The notes below the pieces were generated by a model. It searched no databases and was not told the DNA's origin. It saw only the letters and a list, made by a program, of their open reading frames with translations. From Symbiodinium microadriaticum (lineage: Eukaryota; Sar; Dinophyceae; Suessiales; Symbiodiniaceae), in contig LSRX01000252.1 of assembly GCA_001939145.1 (NCBI GenBank), forward strand, positions 429,282-493,281: 64,000 bases of DNA, given 5' to 3'. Each line of letters opens with the position of its first letter. Position 1 is the first letter of the stretch. Below are positions 22,796 to 33,659 of the stretch, in pieces. Made by a program: the position numbers and the translations under genes.

Positions 22796-22937
22796 CGGCC
22801 TCCAGACCTGCAGCCTGACACCCCCAACCAAGCAAAACTCACGCGGGCCAAGTCACCACCCGGCGAGGGATCGACTTCGGGGAAAGCCATGCCTTGCGGC
22901 TGCTTGAGCTTTGCTTTTAAGCTCCGGGTTGCAACTG

Positions 22938-23975
22938 TAGGTATGTATTTATGTATGTAGGTATGTAGGTATGTATGTATGCAGGTATGTAGGTATGTAG
23001 GTATGTAGGTATGTAGGTATGTAGGTATGTAGGTATGTAGGTATGTATGTATGTATNNNNNNNNNNNNNNNNNNNNNNNNNNNNNNNNNNNNNNNNNNNN
23101 NNNNNNNNNNNNNNNNNNNNNNNNNNNNNNNNNNNNNNNNNNNNNNNNNNNNNNNNNNNNNNNNNNNNNNNNNNNNNNNNNNNNNNNNNNNNNNNNNNNN
23201 NNNNNNNNNNNNNNNNNNNNNNNNNNNNNNNNNNNNNNNNNNNNNNNNNNNNNNNNNNNNNNNNNNNNNNNNNNNNNNNNNNNNNNNNNNNNNNNNNNNN
23301 NNNNNNNNNNNNNNNNNNNNNNNNNNNNNNNNNNNNNNNNNNNNNNNNNNNNNNNNNNNNNNNNNNNNNNNNNNNNNNNNNNNNNNNNNNNNNNNNNNNN
23401 NNNNNNNNNNNNNNNNNNNNNNNNNNNNNNNNNNNNNNNNNNNNNNNNNNNNNNNNNNNNNNNNNNNNNNNNNNNNNNNNNNNNNNNNNNNNNNNNNNNN
23501 NNNNNNNNNNNNNNNNNNNNNNNNNNNNNNNNNNNNNNNNNNNNNNNNNNNNNNNNNNNNNNNNNNNNNNNNNNNNNNNNNNNNNNNNNNNNNNNNNNNN
23601 NNNNNNNNNNNNNNNNNNNNNNNNNNNNNNNNNNNNNNNNNNNNNNNNNNNNNNNNNNNNNNNNNNNNNNNNNNNNNNNNNNNNNNNNNNNNNNNNNNNN
23701 NNNNNNNNNNNNNNNNNNNNNNNNNNNNNNNNNNNNNNNNNNNNNNNNNNNNNNNNNNNNNNNNNNNNNNNNNNNNNNNNNNNNNNNNNNNNNNNNNNNN
23801 NNNNNNNNNNNNNNNNNNNNNNNNNNNNNNNNNNNNNNNNNNNNNNNNNNNNNNNNNNNNNNNNNNNNNNNNNNNNNNNNNNNNNNNNNNNNNNNNNNNN
23901 NNNNNNNNNNNNNNNNNNNGGGGCTGGCTGGTTGGGGGTGGGCTGGTTGGGGGCCGGCTGGGCTGGGCTTGGAGG
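22938..23975. repeat. (GTAG/GTAT)n, 863-bp gap, GGGCTGG minisatellite
   Basis: Tetranucleotide repeats run into Ns at 23057-23919. Sequence resumes with imperfect GGGCTGG(C/T)TGG units to about 23975. Frames reported across the gap are meaningless. Confidence 0.95.
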
Positions 23976-24124
23976 CGTGTTGTGCTGGGCTATCGCGGGT
24001 GGGTTGATTTGCTGAACCCTGAAACGGCAATTGGTTTATAGAAATTGAAAAGGCTGTGTCTCGACCAGAAACGAAAATTGGTTTCCGGATGGCCAACGGC
24101 AACAAGCAATTTCTATTTATTTCT

Positions 24125-24425
24125 TTCTTGAGGGTTTGGGATTTAGGGTGTAGGATTTAGGGTTTCTGGTTTAGGGTCTAGCTTCTTCATCACTAGGAAC
24201 CAAAGCTTTCCAACTGCAGGTGCTATCGGAATCCCGCGTTCGGGGGAGCCTAGCTACGGAGCCTGAGGAATCCCTGACCATATCAAACCCTGGACTCTAA
24301 ACTGTTCAGGGTTTATGGTTTAGGATTTAGGGTTTAGGGTTCAGGGTTTAGGGTTCAGGGTTTAGGGTTTAGGATTTAGGGTCTAGGGTTAGGTTAGGGT
24401 TTAGGGTGTAGGGTTCCTAAACCCC
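24125..24425. repeat. TTTAGGG-type arrays
   Basis: Two degenerate runs (24125-24180 and 24300-24425) with TTCAGGG and TCTAGGG variants. Confidence 0.9.
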
Positions 24426-24492
24426 GAACCCCAGAAAGAGCCGAAAAAAGTTCGGAACACAAACCAAGGAACGAAGCTGTAGGGCTTGAGGT

Positions 24493-24494
24493 CT

Positions 24495-24545
<51 letters not shown>

Positions 24546-24565
24546 ATATATATATATTATCTATT
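24493..24565. repeat. (TATC)/(TA)n microsatellite
   Basis: TATATC units then TA repeats. Confidence 0.95.
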
Positions 24566-24779
24566 TATATTTGGGTAAACCCTAAACCCTAAACCGTGGC
24601 AAAGACCTAAACTTGAGAGGAACCGCGTGCGAAAGGGCCTCGCTCTCGAGGGTGCAGATAGCCCAGGCCTTGAATGCTGCGAAATCTGCGAAAGCGATGA
24701 CGAGAAGGATTGGGAGGGTCAGGGCCTCTGGGCTGTGGAGCTTAGGGCATGATGCTGAAGCTCGAGGAAGATGATGGCT

Positions 24780-24885
24780 AGGATGATGTTGATGATGATG
24801 ATGGTGATGATGGTGGTGGTGGTGGTGGTGATGATGGACACGACAATGGTATTGGTTATGACGGTGGTTATGATGTTGGTGGTGA
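24780..24885. repeat. GATGATGGT simple sequence
   Basis: GAT/GGT units. Possible coding on the minus strand is repeat-driven. Confidence 0.8.
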
Positions 24886-24988
24886 GATGATGGACAGCTG
24901 GCTGTGACAGCAAATTTGCATCTAAGGACGAAGCAGAAAAGCCGCGAAACCTGAAGCAGTCGCCGCAGGCGTTATTTTCAAGCCTTAC

Positions 24989-25029
24989 CGGGCTTTCTAA
25001 AGCACCATCCGCCAGCATTGCGGCGTCCC
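24989..25029 (-). CDS. Candidate short exon, unknown
   Basis: AG|GG acceptor (ATGAG|GGGAC) and GTAAGG donor. 13 codons read DAAMLADGALESP. Short but bounded by a consensus donor. Confidence 0.4.
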
Positions 25030-25074
25030 CTCATAGTGCTCACTTCCCGTGGATAAGTAAGCCCTAGACCCTGA

Positions 25075-25435
25075 TGAACCCTAATCCCTAAACCCTAAAC
25101 CAAGAGGAGGCCCTAATCCCCACAACCTTAATCTCTAAACCCCGAATCCCGCAATCCTGTAGCAAACCCTAAACCCCAAACCCTAAACCCAAACCCAAAC
25201 CCTAAAACCCTAAACCCTAAAGCCGAGTGGCTGCCCAGGTCAGGGCGAGGAGGCCCAGGACTTTCGCGGCCCGCGCCGGCCGCAGGATTGCCGATCCCAT
25301 CGTTGAGAGTAGGGTTTAGGCTTCAGGGTTTAGCCCTAAACCCTAAACCCTACACCCTAAAGCGTAAGGTTCAGGGTTTAGCCCTAAACTCTAAACCCTA
25401 AACCCGTAGGGTTCAGGGTTCAGGGTTTAGGGAGC
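25075..25435. repeat. Mixed-orientation telomere-like arrays
   Basis: CCCTAAA units 25075-25225; then TTTAGGG and CCCTAAA blocks back to back at 25315-25430, with a duplicated word CAGGGTTTAGCCCTAAAC. Confidence 0.9.
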
Positions 25436-26032
25436 TCCTTGCGTGGCTTCAAGGCTAGGGGGAGTTCCAGGGCCGCGGAAATCAATGATCTTTGTAAGGG
25501 CTTAGACTTCGGGCTTAAGGGGGTTTGTAGGGTTTACGGGTTTTAGGAAGTTTTTTGGGTTTCTGGAATTAGGGTACAGGGTTTAGGGTCTTAGGTCTTG
25601 AGTTTCGAAGGTTCAGGAGCGCAGGGGTTTAGTAGGGCAAGCGTAGGGTGTCGAGAAGGTTTAGGGGTTAGGGTGTTGAGAGCTCCGGAATTCGGTACGG
25701 TGCACCAGCCGGAATGTAGTGCGTGTTATCGGACGGTCACTGAACGAGTCTGGAGGGCCAAGCCACATCTTTCGGGTAGCAAGGAAGCTGTTGTGGTGCC
25801 ATTATGGCACTAGACCTGTAAGGATTTAAGGCTGATTTGCAATCTGCATGGGGTTTGGGTAGTTTAAGACTTCTGCGCTTTGAGGGGTCACCTGTTTGAA
25901 AGTTGTCTCGGCAAAGCCTTACGCACAGCCAAAGTAGCGCATCCATATTGGGGCTGCTGTAGGGTTGCGGCGTTGTAAAGGGCTTTAGTGCAAGTAGCCA
26001 ATGGAAAGCCTTTGAACTCTGAACCCTGTCTA

Positions 26033-26137
26033 CCTATAGGCTCCATTATAGTTCCTTTCTTGTGGGCTTATATTTCCTTTCTTGTGGGTTTATATTTAGG
26101 ATCCTATAAGGTAATCCCAGAAAGGACTTACAATGGG
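26033..26137. mobile_element. Inverted-repeat element, family D (copy 1)
   Basis: Left CCTATAGGCTCCATTATAGT then TCCTTTCTTGTGG, preceded by TA. The right arm (CCCAGAAAGGACTTACAATGG) is partly diverged. An internal 24-bp duplication (TTATATTTCCTTTCTTGTGG) is present. Confidence 0.75.
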
Positions 26138-26395
26138 CAAGTCACCCTGAGGACCTCTTGGCTCCTATCAGCTCTGAGCCTTGCACTGACACCGCAAACC
26201 CTGAAGTGATGCAGGGGCCTGAATGCTTAGATCCTGGCCTTTGCTGGTGCATTTTATAATTATGTCAGTCTACAACTAAAGTTTATAGATATAGGGTTTA
26301 GGGATGAATTATAGCACTCTACAACCTGGGAACCCATCCCGAATACTACTAACTGCGTCATGCTGCCCCTACGCCGCCTAAAACCTGACCCCTCC

Positions 26396-26476
26396 ACCCC
26401 AAACCCTAAACCCCTAAACCCTAAACCCTAAACCCCTAAACCCCTAAACCCTAAACCCTACACCCCAAACCCTCCC
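26396..26476. repeat. CCCTAAA/CCCCTAAA array
   Basis: About 10 units. 26480-26940 holds no recognised gene. Confidence 0.9.
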
Positions 26477-26944
26477 GCCCCCCTCGCGCGCCCTCGCCGA
26501 GCCCGTGAACTCCGGTCCACCGCGGAAGGCACTCGCAGTGGCCATGGACTCGCAGGGAGGCGTGGAGGAATACAGGGTTCAAATGTAAGGAAAAATCTTT
26601 CGACATGGGTTTTAAGGTACTTTAGGGTGAGTTTCGATGCTTGGGTTGTAGGGTCTAATGAAGAGTCTAATGGTTTGCCGGTTTTAGGGGATTAGGCGGG
26701 GGTTAGGTATTACTGCAGGGGAGGGGTTACGATTGTAGGATGTTAGAGCTTACGGACATCTTGAACATGTCCACTGGAACGATTCTCGGCATGATTATGG
26801 TCATGACGTAGACGCAAACTTACACAACGTAAACTCACCCCAGCTAGCAGGGCGGGAACGGGTGCTCTTCAGCGAACCCCTTGGTGTGGGGATTCAGGCG
26901 TAGTGAAGGGACCTAAACCATGGCAATGGTGCTTCAAGATGCAT

Positions 26945-27029
26945 TACCCTAACCCCCGAGGTACCTACTATATAGGGTACTAAAAACCCCTAGGGCCCTA
27001 TATAGTAGGTAACTGGAGGGTTAGGGTTA
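26945..27029. mobile_element. Inverted-repeat element, family J
   Basis: Arms of about 34 bp: TACCTACTATATAGGGTAC and its complement GCCCTATATAGTAGGTAAC, extending outward into CCCTAACCC and GGGTTAGGGTTA. The arms end in telomere-like words. Confidence 0.8.
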
Positions 27030-27199
27030 CACCAGAATTGACTCTGCAACACCCACAAGCGAAATTCGCCCCGGGCTTGGCTCTCTCTTCCTTGCGGCGG
27101 GCGAAGCAAGATAGCCTAGCTTACATCGTTCGTGAAGTTGATGCCAAAGCCTGGGATTTCTGGGGTACTTTGCTGCAAAGCTTGATTCCCCATTCGCCT

Positions 27200-27330
27200 T
27201 CAACATATGGGAGGTTGTAGTGAGAAGTGTAATACGATGTTTAGAGTAACGTCTAAATGCGACACCTTTCGCGTGGGATTATTGCCCAGAGCCTCAGCAT
27301 GAAAACAATTACTGACATTAAGAACACATT
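27200..27330 (-). CDS. Candidate downstream exon, unknown
   Basis: Open frame CVLNVSNCFHAEALGNNPTR to a TGA at 27200. It joins in phase to the exon at 27380 through a 49-nt GTAGGT...TTCAG interval. The acceptor is AG|A rather than AG|G, so this is less secure. Confidence 0.35.
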
Positions 27331-27379
27331 CTGAAGCAAAATGTATTCCTTCATGCAAGATCTCACCTGTGTGACCTAC

Positions 27380-27493
27380 CTGTTGCCTTCCGAAACAATG
27401 CTCCTGCTTCAAGTACAGCCGGGACGAGGCGGACGCGTTTACAATCACGTTCCAAAGTCTTCACGATGGATATGACCACTGTCTGCATACAGC
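27380..27493 (-). CDS. Unknown protein, well-bounded exon
   Basis: Acceptor GTTCAG|GC and donor CAACAG|GTAGGT bound 37 codons with charged/aliphatic composition: TVVISIVKTLERDCKRVRLV then PAVLEAGALFRKAT. Looks like part of a helical globular domain. Family not recognised. Confidence 0.6.
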
Positions 27494-28195
27494 CTGAACT
27501 GTTAACCTCTGCTTCCCTCAGAAGAAGCAAAACTCATACTTTGTTGAAGATCCTCTTATAAGCCATAGCCTAGAAGCGGGATCAAGCTAAGAAAGCGCCC
27601 ACATAGCCATACTGCAAGCCTAAACCCTAAAGCCCAAACCGTATGCCTAAGACCGAATTTTGCCCTAAACCCTAAACCCCAAACCTCAGACGCAAGCTCC
27701 CACCTCGCCGGTCTGTCGCTGGTTGATGAAGCCTGGCCCAAGACAACTCAATAGAGATTTTAGGTTCCAGATGGTTCCAAGCTTAAGCTTTGGGGGTTGC
27801 GTTTAGGGCTTAGGGTTTTGGGTTCAGGGTTTTGGTTGTTTAGGGCCTGGGGCCTTAAGGTTTAAGGTTTGCGGAACACAGCGTTTGCCCATGCAGCTTG
27901 CATAAGGGCAGAGTGGGTTTCGCTTTACAACTGGGATGACGGATCCGAAACCCCGAAACCCCGAACCCTTATCCCAAACTTTAACCACAAGTGTCAGCAA
28001 ACATAAACATCTCATCCAGCGGCCCCCTGAATAATTGAAGTGGGGCTTCGGTAGTAGACCATTACAAAACATGTATGAGCCAAGGGATGCTGAAGAGTAG
28101 GATTGGTAATCATCCAGGCCCCAACACCACTCTGTCGTTGCGGGCGCTGGGGAATGGAAGTGGATCTAGTGGCTTCAAGCTTCTGAATGTAAGAG

Positions 28196-28294
28196 CCTTA
28201 AGAACTGGAATAGGGTTTTGGGCTCCTTTGTAGCATGATTAGAAAAAAAAGGAGCCCTAAGGAATGATATTAATAATTATCTAGGCTTCTAAAA
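28196..28294. mobile_element. Dispersed element, family F (diverged copy)
   Basis: GGAATAGGGTTTTGGGCTCC ... AATGATATTAATAATTATCT then AGGCTTCTA resembles the copies at 59.9 and 43.0 kb. Confidence 0.5.
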
Positions 28295-28904
28295 TCATGC
28301 GGTAGCAGGTTCTGAAGCTCTAGGCGTTGAAAGGGCTTCTGCCTCGCGGGCAGGAATGCGGACGTAGGGCATTTGGGCTTGAAGGGATCTGCGAGGGTAT
28401 TATTTATGCCGGACATGTTTGGGATTTGGGTTTGGGGTGTAGGAATTTCGGGTTTCGGATAGGTTCGGGATCCGGTGTTCAGGACGTCTCCCGTAGGGGT
28501 CTGGGCTTCTGGTATCGGCTCCCGGCTCCAATTTCGGGTTCAGGTCCGGATCTAGGGTTCGCCGTTCAAAGGCCCGCTAGCTAGATAGCAAGAGAGCTCC
28601 TCACAGCTGAAACCTATGCTGCGACGACAGAGGACTCATATCATCGACCTACATGGTTCATCACAGCAGTCTGTGCTCAATGGCAAGATCGGTTCGCCCA
28701 AAACCCCAAACCCTAAACCCTTAACGTTTGTCCAAACCGATAGAAAGACACATGTTAATGATGGCTGGTGCCCGTAAATATTCATAGACTCGTTCTTACC
28801 GGACCCTGCCTTGCAGGAAGAAGTTCCTTCATAATGTAGGGTTCTGGAATTATAGACTATGGGGTTTAGGATTTTGGGCTCGTGGGGTTCAGGGTGTGTC
28901 GCTC

Positions 28905-29060
28905 GGGCTTAACATACACGGATATACACCACAAACAGTGCCAAAGTGGACAAAAATAATTAGACACGGAGAAAACGATGCCTTGCCTCTGGACCCTGTG
29001 AAGGGACGCTCCTCTCCGACATTGGAGCGGGTGTCCCCCAATCCAAGCTGTATCTGCCAT
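28905..29060 (-). other. Open frame beginning with ATG, unknown
   Basis: MADTAWIGGHPLQCRRGASL continues to a TATATCC|GTGTATG donor-like site. A second frame in the same DNA is equally open, so the call is weak. Confidence 0.3.
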
Positions 29061-29154
29061 GTTTAAGGCATTCTGACCGTACGGCTGCAGGGCTTCGAGG
29101 ACTTTACGATTGAGGATGTCGGTGGCCTGCTAAAATGCCTCTATAGCAAGCCTC

Positions 29155-29222
29155 TGCCCTAAACCCTAAACCATAAACCCTAAACCCTAAACCCCTAAAC
29201 CCTAAAGCCTAAACCCTAAACC
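29155..29222. repeat. CCCTAAA array
   Basis: About 9 units; a second short run at 29603-29645. Confidence 0.9.
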
Positions 29223-29779
29223 GGGTCACTTTTGAAGGCTTCGCATGGTTTCAAGCCCTTGTCCAAGGACTCCTCGGGCTTGAGTTCTTTGACTCTCCGG
29301 CCCCAAGAGATCGCAACATAGGGGGGGGAGGGGAGGGGTGCTAACAATTGGAATAATTAAGATGCAGTCCCGAATAGACTATACCAGATAGCATGCACCA
29401 GGCATCCTAGTGTTTTCCCCAGGCCCCTATTCAACCCTCTTCCGAACGTACGATCAACAGACCCTCAAGCTTTAAACACCCTAAACAGCTGACACAAACA
29501 GCACTGTCCAAACTATCACCACGTCACTGGCTTTTGGGCTTAAGCACCCTGCGAACTACACAAAAAATCTATGTTTAATATCCCCTCGGAGTCTTAAAAC
29601 TATACCCTAAACCCTATAAACCCTAAACCCTAAACCCTAAACCCGACTCAAAGCAAAATTCTTAAGGACACGCGCAGTTCATGGACTTTGGGGCTTTTCG
29701 GCGCTGCGAGAGGACGGAGTGACCGTAGGAGATTTGGGAGCTTCGGGGCTTCTTTAAGGCGTTTAGGGCTTAAGGGTTC

Positions 29780-29935
29780 AGGGTACAGTTTCTAGGGCTT
29801 AGGGTTCGGGGTTTGGGGTTTGGGGTTTGGGGTTTGGGGTTTGGGGTTTAGGGTTTGGGGTTTGGGGTTTAGGGTTTGGGGTTTGTGGTTTAGGGTTTGG
29901 GGTTTTGGGGTTCAGGGTTTAGGGTTTGGGGTTTT
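29780..29935. repeat. TTTGGGG variant array
   Basis: Mainly GGGGTTT units with interspersed TTTAGGG. It is a block where the A of the telomere unit is replaced by G, distinct from other arrays here. Confidence 0.9.
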
Positions 29936-30015
29936 GGGCGCAGGATTGGGTTTCTGGCTGAGTGCTTCGGGCTGACAAAGGCTTTCCCTGACATGGGATT
30001 GGGGCCAGGCAAGGC

Positions 30016-30142
30016 TGCGAGAAAATCATCAAATTCGTCTGCCGTTTGAGAGAGTGGTAGAGGAAGGTGCGGTAGCAGATGGGCCACTCTGGACGATGAT
30101 CGATCGTGCTGAATTGGTTAAGACGCTCCGCAGTGTAGTATT
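30016..30142 (-). other. Possible exon with DHRPEW motif
   Basis: Open frame YYTAERLNQFSTIDHRPEWP then ICYRTFLYH. DHRPEW followed by Tyr recalls the HHPEW...Y motif of pterin-4a-carbinolamine dehydratase, but the rest does not match well and the acceptor is not AG|G. Treat as unknown. Confidence 0.25.
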
Positions 30143-30169
30143 CGACGTGACTGCGGACACTTTTGCAAG

Positions 30170-30346
30170 GTTTAGGGTTTAGGGGTTTAGGGTTTAGGGT
30201 TTAGGGGCTGGCAGCCGGGCGTTCATTGAACCCGCCCTTTCCACCAAGTAAAAACAGTGCCCATGAAAGAAATCGGCAGTCTAAAGGCCCACAACTCAGG
30301 CTCGAAATCCGAAAGTCCCATTGGGGTTTAGGGTTTAGGGTTTAGA
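30170..30346. repeat. Two TTTAGGG runs
   Basis: 30170-30212 and 30323-30346, with about 110 bp of unique sequence between. Confidence 0.9.
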
Positions 30347-30356
30347 GTGTGCACAC

Positions 30357-30528
30357 CCAAGCTATGGCCCGCAGCAGACAGCAGTGAGCGCAGGGTCCTC
30401 ATTGTGTCACTGAGAACCCTGGCGTCGTTGCTGGCACCTGCTGGGTCATTGACCCACTGTTGAAGGCATCGATGCACCACATCAAGCAAGGCGACTCCAG
30501 AGTGGAAGATGGCGGTCCCTGCTGTTTT
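30357..30528 (-). CDS. Unknown protein, second coding segment
   Basis: Reads AIFHSGVALLDVVHRCLQQW then VNDPAGASNDARVLSDTMRT in an open frame to a GTGTGC donor-like site near 30356. A TAG just upstream (30529-30531) separates it from the segment at 30574-30804 in the same frame, so a 45-52 nt intron or a nonsense mutation lies between. The best AG|G acceptor is at 30521. Family not recognised. Confidence 0.6.
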
Positions 30529-30573
30529 CTAAGGATAACTTCTTCTGTTCGCATGCAATGCGTTCCATCTCAC

Positions 30574-30804
30574 GTGGGTGGCTAGAACCATGTGGCTGAA
30601 TCCTTCCAGATTTTGGATGTTGTGCAGGATGTCATGGACCTCGATGTTAAAGGCCGTCAGTCCCGCCGTGGCTATCGGACAAACTTTGCCCAGAGCATCG
30701 CGTTGCTCCGACAGTGTGTTATTCTGCGTAAACCAAGGATACAGGTACCCGTGGGTCAGGTCGTTCACCAGCGACTGTTCCACGACGGACAATCGGACCA
30801 ATCC
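30574..30804 (-). CDS. Unknown protein, first coding segment
   Basis: The AG|G acceptor GCTGAG|GGA starts a 77-codon frame: GLVRLSVVEQSLVNDLTHGY, LYPWFTQNNTLSEQRD, NIEVHDILHNIQNLEGFSHM. It continues to a CAC|GTGAGA donor. Amphipathic, ordinary composition, no repeats: one of the most convincing coding stretches outside the FKBP gene. Confidence 0.65.
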
Positions 30805-31239
30805 CTCAGCTTTGGGGCCGTTGCATCTGGGATTTTAAGTCCTGTCGCACCATCCAAGATAATTCGGATCCCCAAACGAAGCCTGGGTGTTTAAGGTTCA
30901 GGCTTTGAGGTTTATGGTCCCGACTCCGACGTTAGCAAGCCCTGCCAAAGCCGTGTGCACCCGGGCCTCACTGCCACACCCCTAGACCCAAAACATCCCT
31001 AAGCCGTAACCACGTAATCTCGGCTATCTCGGAACCCCCTACAACAACTCCAGCCACCTCTTAAACCCTGTCACACCCGAAAAAATGCTCATTCAAGCCT
31101 ATGCGCCTGATAAGCCCTTAGCCACCCCAAACTCTACATCGCGAACCCCCAACCGCACAAGAAAATACCTTACCGAGCGCCTTTGAGTCGTCTCCCCAGG
31201 ATACAACTTGCCCTTCTGCACCCACTGCAACCTTGGGGG

Positions 31240-31470
31240 TTGTTAGGCTTTAGGGTTTAGGGCTTGCCAACAAGGATGTATAGAGTTTGGGACATGTCGG
31301 GTTTGGGGCAAGAAGGAATCGTGCGGCAAGGTCTAGGATGCAGGGCTTCGGGTATAGGTCTCGGGCCTGGGGTCTCAGGCTTCAGGGTTTAGGGTCTAGA
31401 GGTTTAGGGTTTAGGGGTTTAGGGTTTAGGGGTTTAGGGATTTGGGGTTTAGGGTTTAGGGTTAGGGTTG
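31240..31470. repeat. TTTAGGG-type arrays
   Basis: 31243-31265 and 31383-31470, mostly perfect units with extra Gs. Confidence 0.9.
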
Positions 31471-31639
31471 GTTTAGTTGTGGACGCTCGGCTGGGTCAGG
31501 CTTTCTGCACAGTCCCGGGTTTTGGTCGTTGTTGTTTTATGTGCCATGGCCCACGTTTAGGGCTTAGGGTCTAGGGTTTGTAATTTGGTTTCATGAATGC
31601 CATGGCCATACGGCACCTGTGTTTTGAACCTAAACCCAA

Positions 31640-31722
31640 CATCTAACTAACACCTAAACCCCAAAATCCTAAACCCTACGACAATCTGAACAACCCGAAA
31701 CCCTAAACCCTTAAACCCTAAA
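31640..31722. repeat. CCCTAAA-type run
   Basis: Degenerate units. Confidence 0.8.
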
Positions 31723-31811
31723 TGCTGGGGGCTGAAGTAGGGACTGCTCTAAGTTCCGATCGAGGCTGCAGCTTGCGAGGCTCCTCCTCATCGTGGTAAA
31801 CAAGTTGGGTA

Positions 31812-31920
31812 CCTAGCGAGCCCAATAACCTTAATCAAGGAATATTACCTTAAGTTATAAGGGCCTTAATATTATGGTATAATGAATATTCCTTAATTAC
31901 GGGGTATCGGGCTTGCTGGG
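31812..31920. mobile_element. Inverted-repeat element, family A (copy 3)
   Basis: Left CCTAGCGAGCCCAATAACCT; right TATTCCTTAATTACGGGGTA then TCGGGCTTGCTGGG. About 109 bp with long imperfect arms. Confidence 0.85.
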
Positions 31921-32067
31921 AAGTTCCTTAAATCAGGACACTTTTTTAAGGTCCTTGAAAAGGATATATAAGGATGTCTATAGAGTTTCTATAAGGGTAC
32001 TGTAGCTACCCAGCTTAAGCAGCCAACTGCCCACAGCCACATCTACACTAATGGCTTCCTACCCAAT

Positions 32068-32222
32068 GCCGAAAACCCTAAACCCTAAACCCTAAACCCT
32101 TAAAACCCTAAACCCTAAACCCTAAACCCTAAAAATCCTAAACCCTAAAAGCCCTAAACCCTAAACCCTAAACCCTAAAAACCCTAAACCCTAAACCCTA
32201 AACCCTAACCCCTAACTAAAAT
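32068..32222. repeat. CCCTAAA array
   Basis: About 20 units, several with AAAA spacers. Confidence 0.95.
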
Positions 32223-32761
32223 CTGGGCCTGGAACCCTGCAGTCCCAACATCCCAAATGCTAAACCTCAAACACGGAAACCCTAAACTTTGCCCATACAT
32301 CCAAAACACCTACGAGAACAAACATTGCCAAACCCAACAGTTAGCTAGACGCCAAACCCTAAACTCGACATAAACCGTAAGCACTAAACCCTGGATCAAC
32401 CCTAAGCCCTACGCTCTAAACCCCAAGCCAAACCAGCTTGTAGCTCAAACATAACGATGCTTTGCGCAGCTTCCTGAAATAAGGAACATTTTTGTTTTTG
32501 TTTTAGGGCCCTTTGGCGTGCTTGCATTTAGAGGCCCGTTTGGGCGGGCGGTTGTCCGTTGACCTGCGTTAACCCAGCTCTCACTTCCCGACGATGACCG
32601 TGTCATGTGCTCTTCCAGCGTGGCTGTCGTTCAACCCTTTGTCTATCGAGTCGAGATCCGTAGCCTCCACCGACCCAGCTCCCTGTACTCAGGAAAGAAG
32701 ACACCCTCGGCGACCATTCCTGGCGACACTTGTCCTGTCGGTCCCATCTCCTGTCCTTCAC

Positions 32762-32896
32762 CTGTGGTGTCAGTGTCCAGGTCATGCTTTGCCTCCACCA
32801 GCGCGCTCTTCTCGTGCACGCTGTCGTCGTCCGTCGGTCGCTCGTTCTGTCCAGGCCCCTTCTTCTCCATTGCCTTCGTCCGACGTACTTTGTGCC
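32762..32896 (-). CDS. Unknown charged protein, candidate exon
   Basis: Acceptor GACGAG|GG; donor CACAG|GTGAAGG. 44 codons, highly charged: HKVRRTKAMEKKGPGQNERP then TDDDSVHEKSALVEAKHDLD. A second frame is also open for much of the length, but lacks this composition. Probably a disordered region. Confidence 0.5.
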
Positions 32897-32988
32897 CTCG
32901 TCGGGTGTGTCGAGCCCGTCCCGGTTCAGTCATGAACCTCCAAAAAAAGCTTCCTCTTCTCGTCCAGCGCAGCATAACATACGTCATG

Positions 32989-33096
32989 CCCAGAGAGCCC
33001 GATACGCCTTTAATCAGGATTTAACTTTTTCCAGAATGTTAGGGCCCCCATGATTTGAGGTGTATTCCTTCATTAAGGGGTATTGGGCTCTCTGGG
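32989..33096. mobile_element. Inverted-repeat element, family A (copy 4)
   Basis: CCCAGAGAGCCCGATACGCC ... AAGGGGTATTGGGCTCTCTG GG, flanked by TG on both sides (2-bp target duplication). Confidence 0.9.
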
Positions 33097-33491
33097 TGTG
33101 CGGCACCCATGCGGGTTCGCAATCACGGGCTGACTGTGAGCAAATCATGCAGCTTGCAGATCACATCTCACGATTACTAGCAACCCTAAACCCTAAACCC
33201 TAAACCGAGGCAGGCTGAGAAATTCAGGAACTCGAGAAGCATCTAAGTCCATCAGGGAGACCAGCCGAGCATCTCGCCTTGCGAACTCTGCTTCTCCAGC
33301 TGCAAGCTTAACTAGATAGCCAGGCTATAAGCAGGAAATCCCTGTAATGGTAACCCCAAGTGATCATAATAAGGAAGCGCTACCATGTGCAATAGATTCC
33401 TATTTCTGATGACTCAAGTTCAGTGCCTTAACCCTAGACCCATATAGGACTGAAAGGAGCCCCATATTATTCTAACTTCAACTAAGTTCCC

Positions 33492-33596
33492 CTAAGGCTC
33501 CATATACCCAAATAGTATATACTTTGGCCCCAAAGTACCTATGTAGGGACTACTTTAAGGCCAAAGTAAAAACTATTTGGGTACATGGAGCCTTAG
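33492..33596. mobile_element. Inverted-repeat element, family I
   Basis: Arms of about 38 bp: CTAAGGCTCCATATACCCAA then ATAGTATATACTTTGGCC, complementary to GGCCAAAGTAAAAACTATTT then GGGTACATGGAGCCTTAG. Single copy in this window. Confidence 0.9.
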
Positions 33597-33659
33597 GTGT
33601 TCTTGATCAAGAACCCAGGGCACTCAGGGAGCCGGGCGGTGTGCGAACGCCCGCACTCG

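Noticed and set aside
22786..24105. Very long frames across 23057-23919
   Set aside because: They consist of gap Ns flanked by tetranucleotide repeats.
27540..27569. First exon MAYKRIFNK joined to the exon at 27482
   Set aside because: It joins in phase, but needs AG|A at the acceptor. The AG|G acceptor at 27493 extends the exon and fits the rule seen in the FKBP gene.
30016..30142. Pterin-4a-carbinolamine dehydratase
   Set aside because: Only DHRPEW plus a Tyr fits; the remainder of the motif and the splice sites do not.
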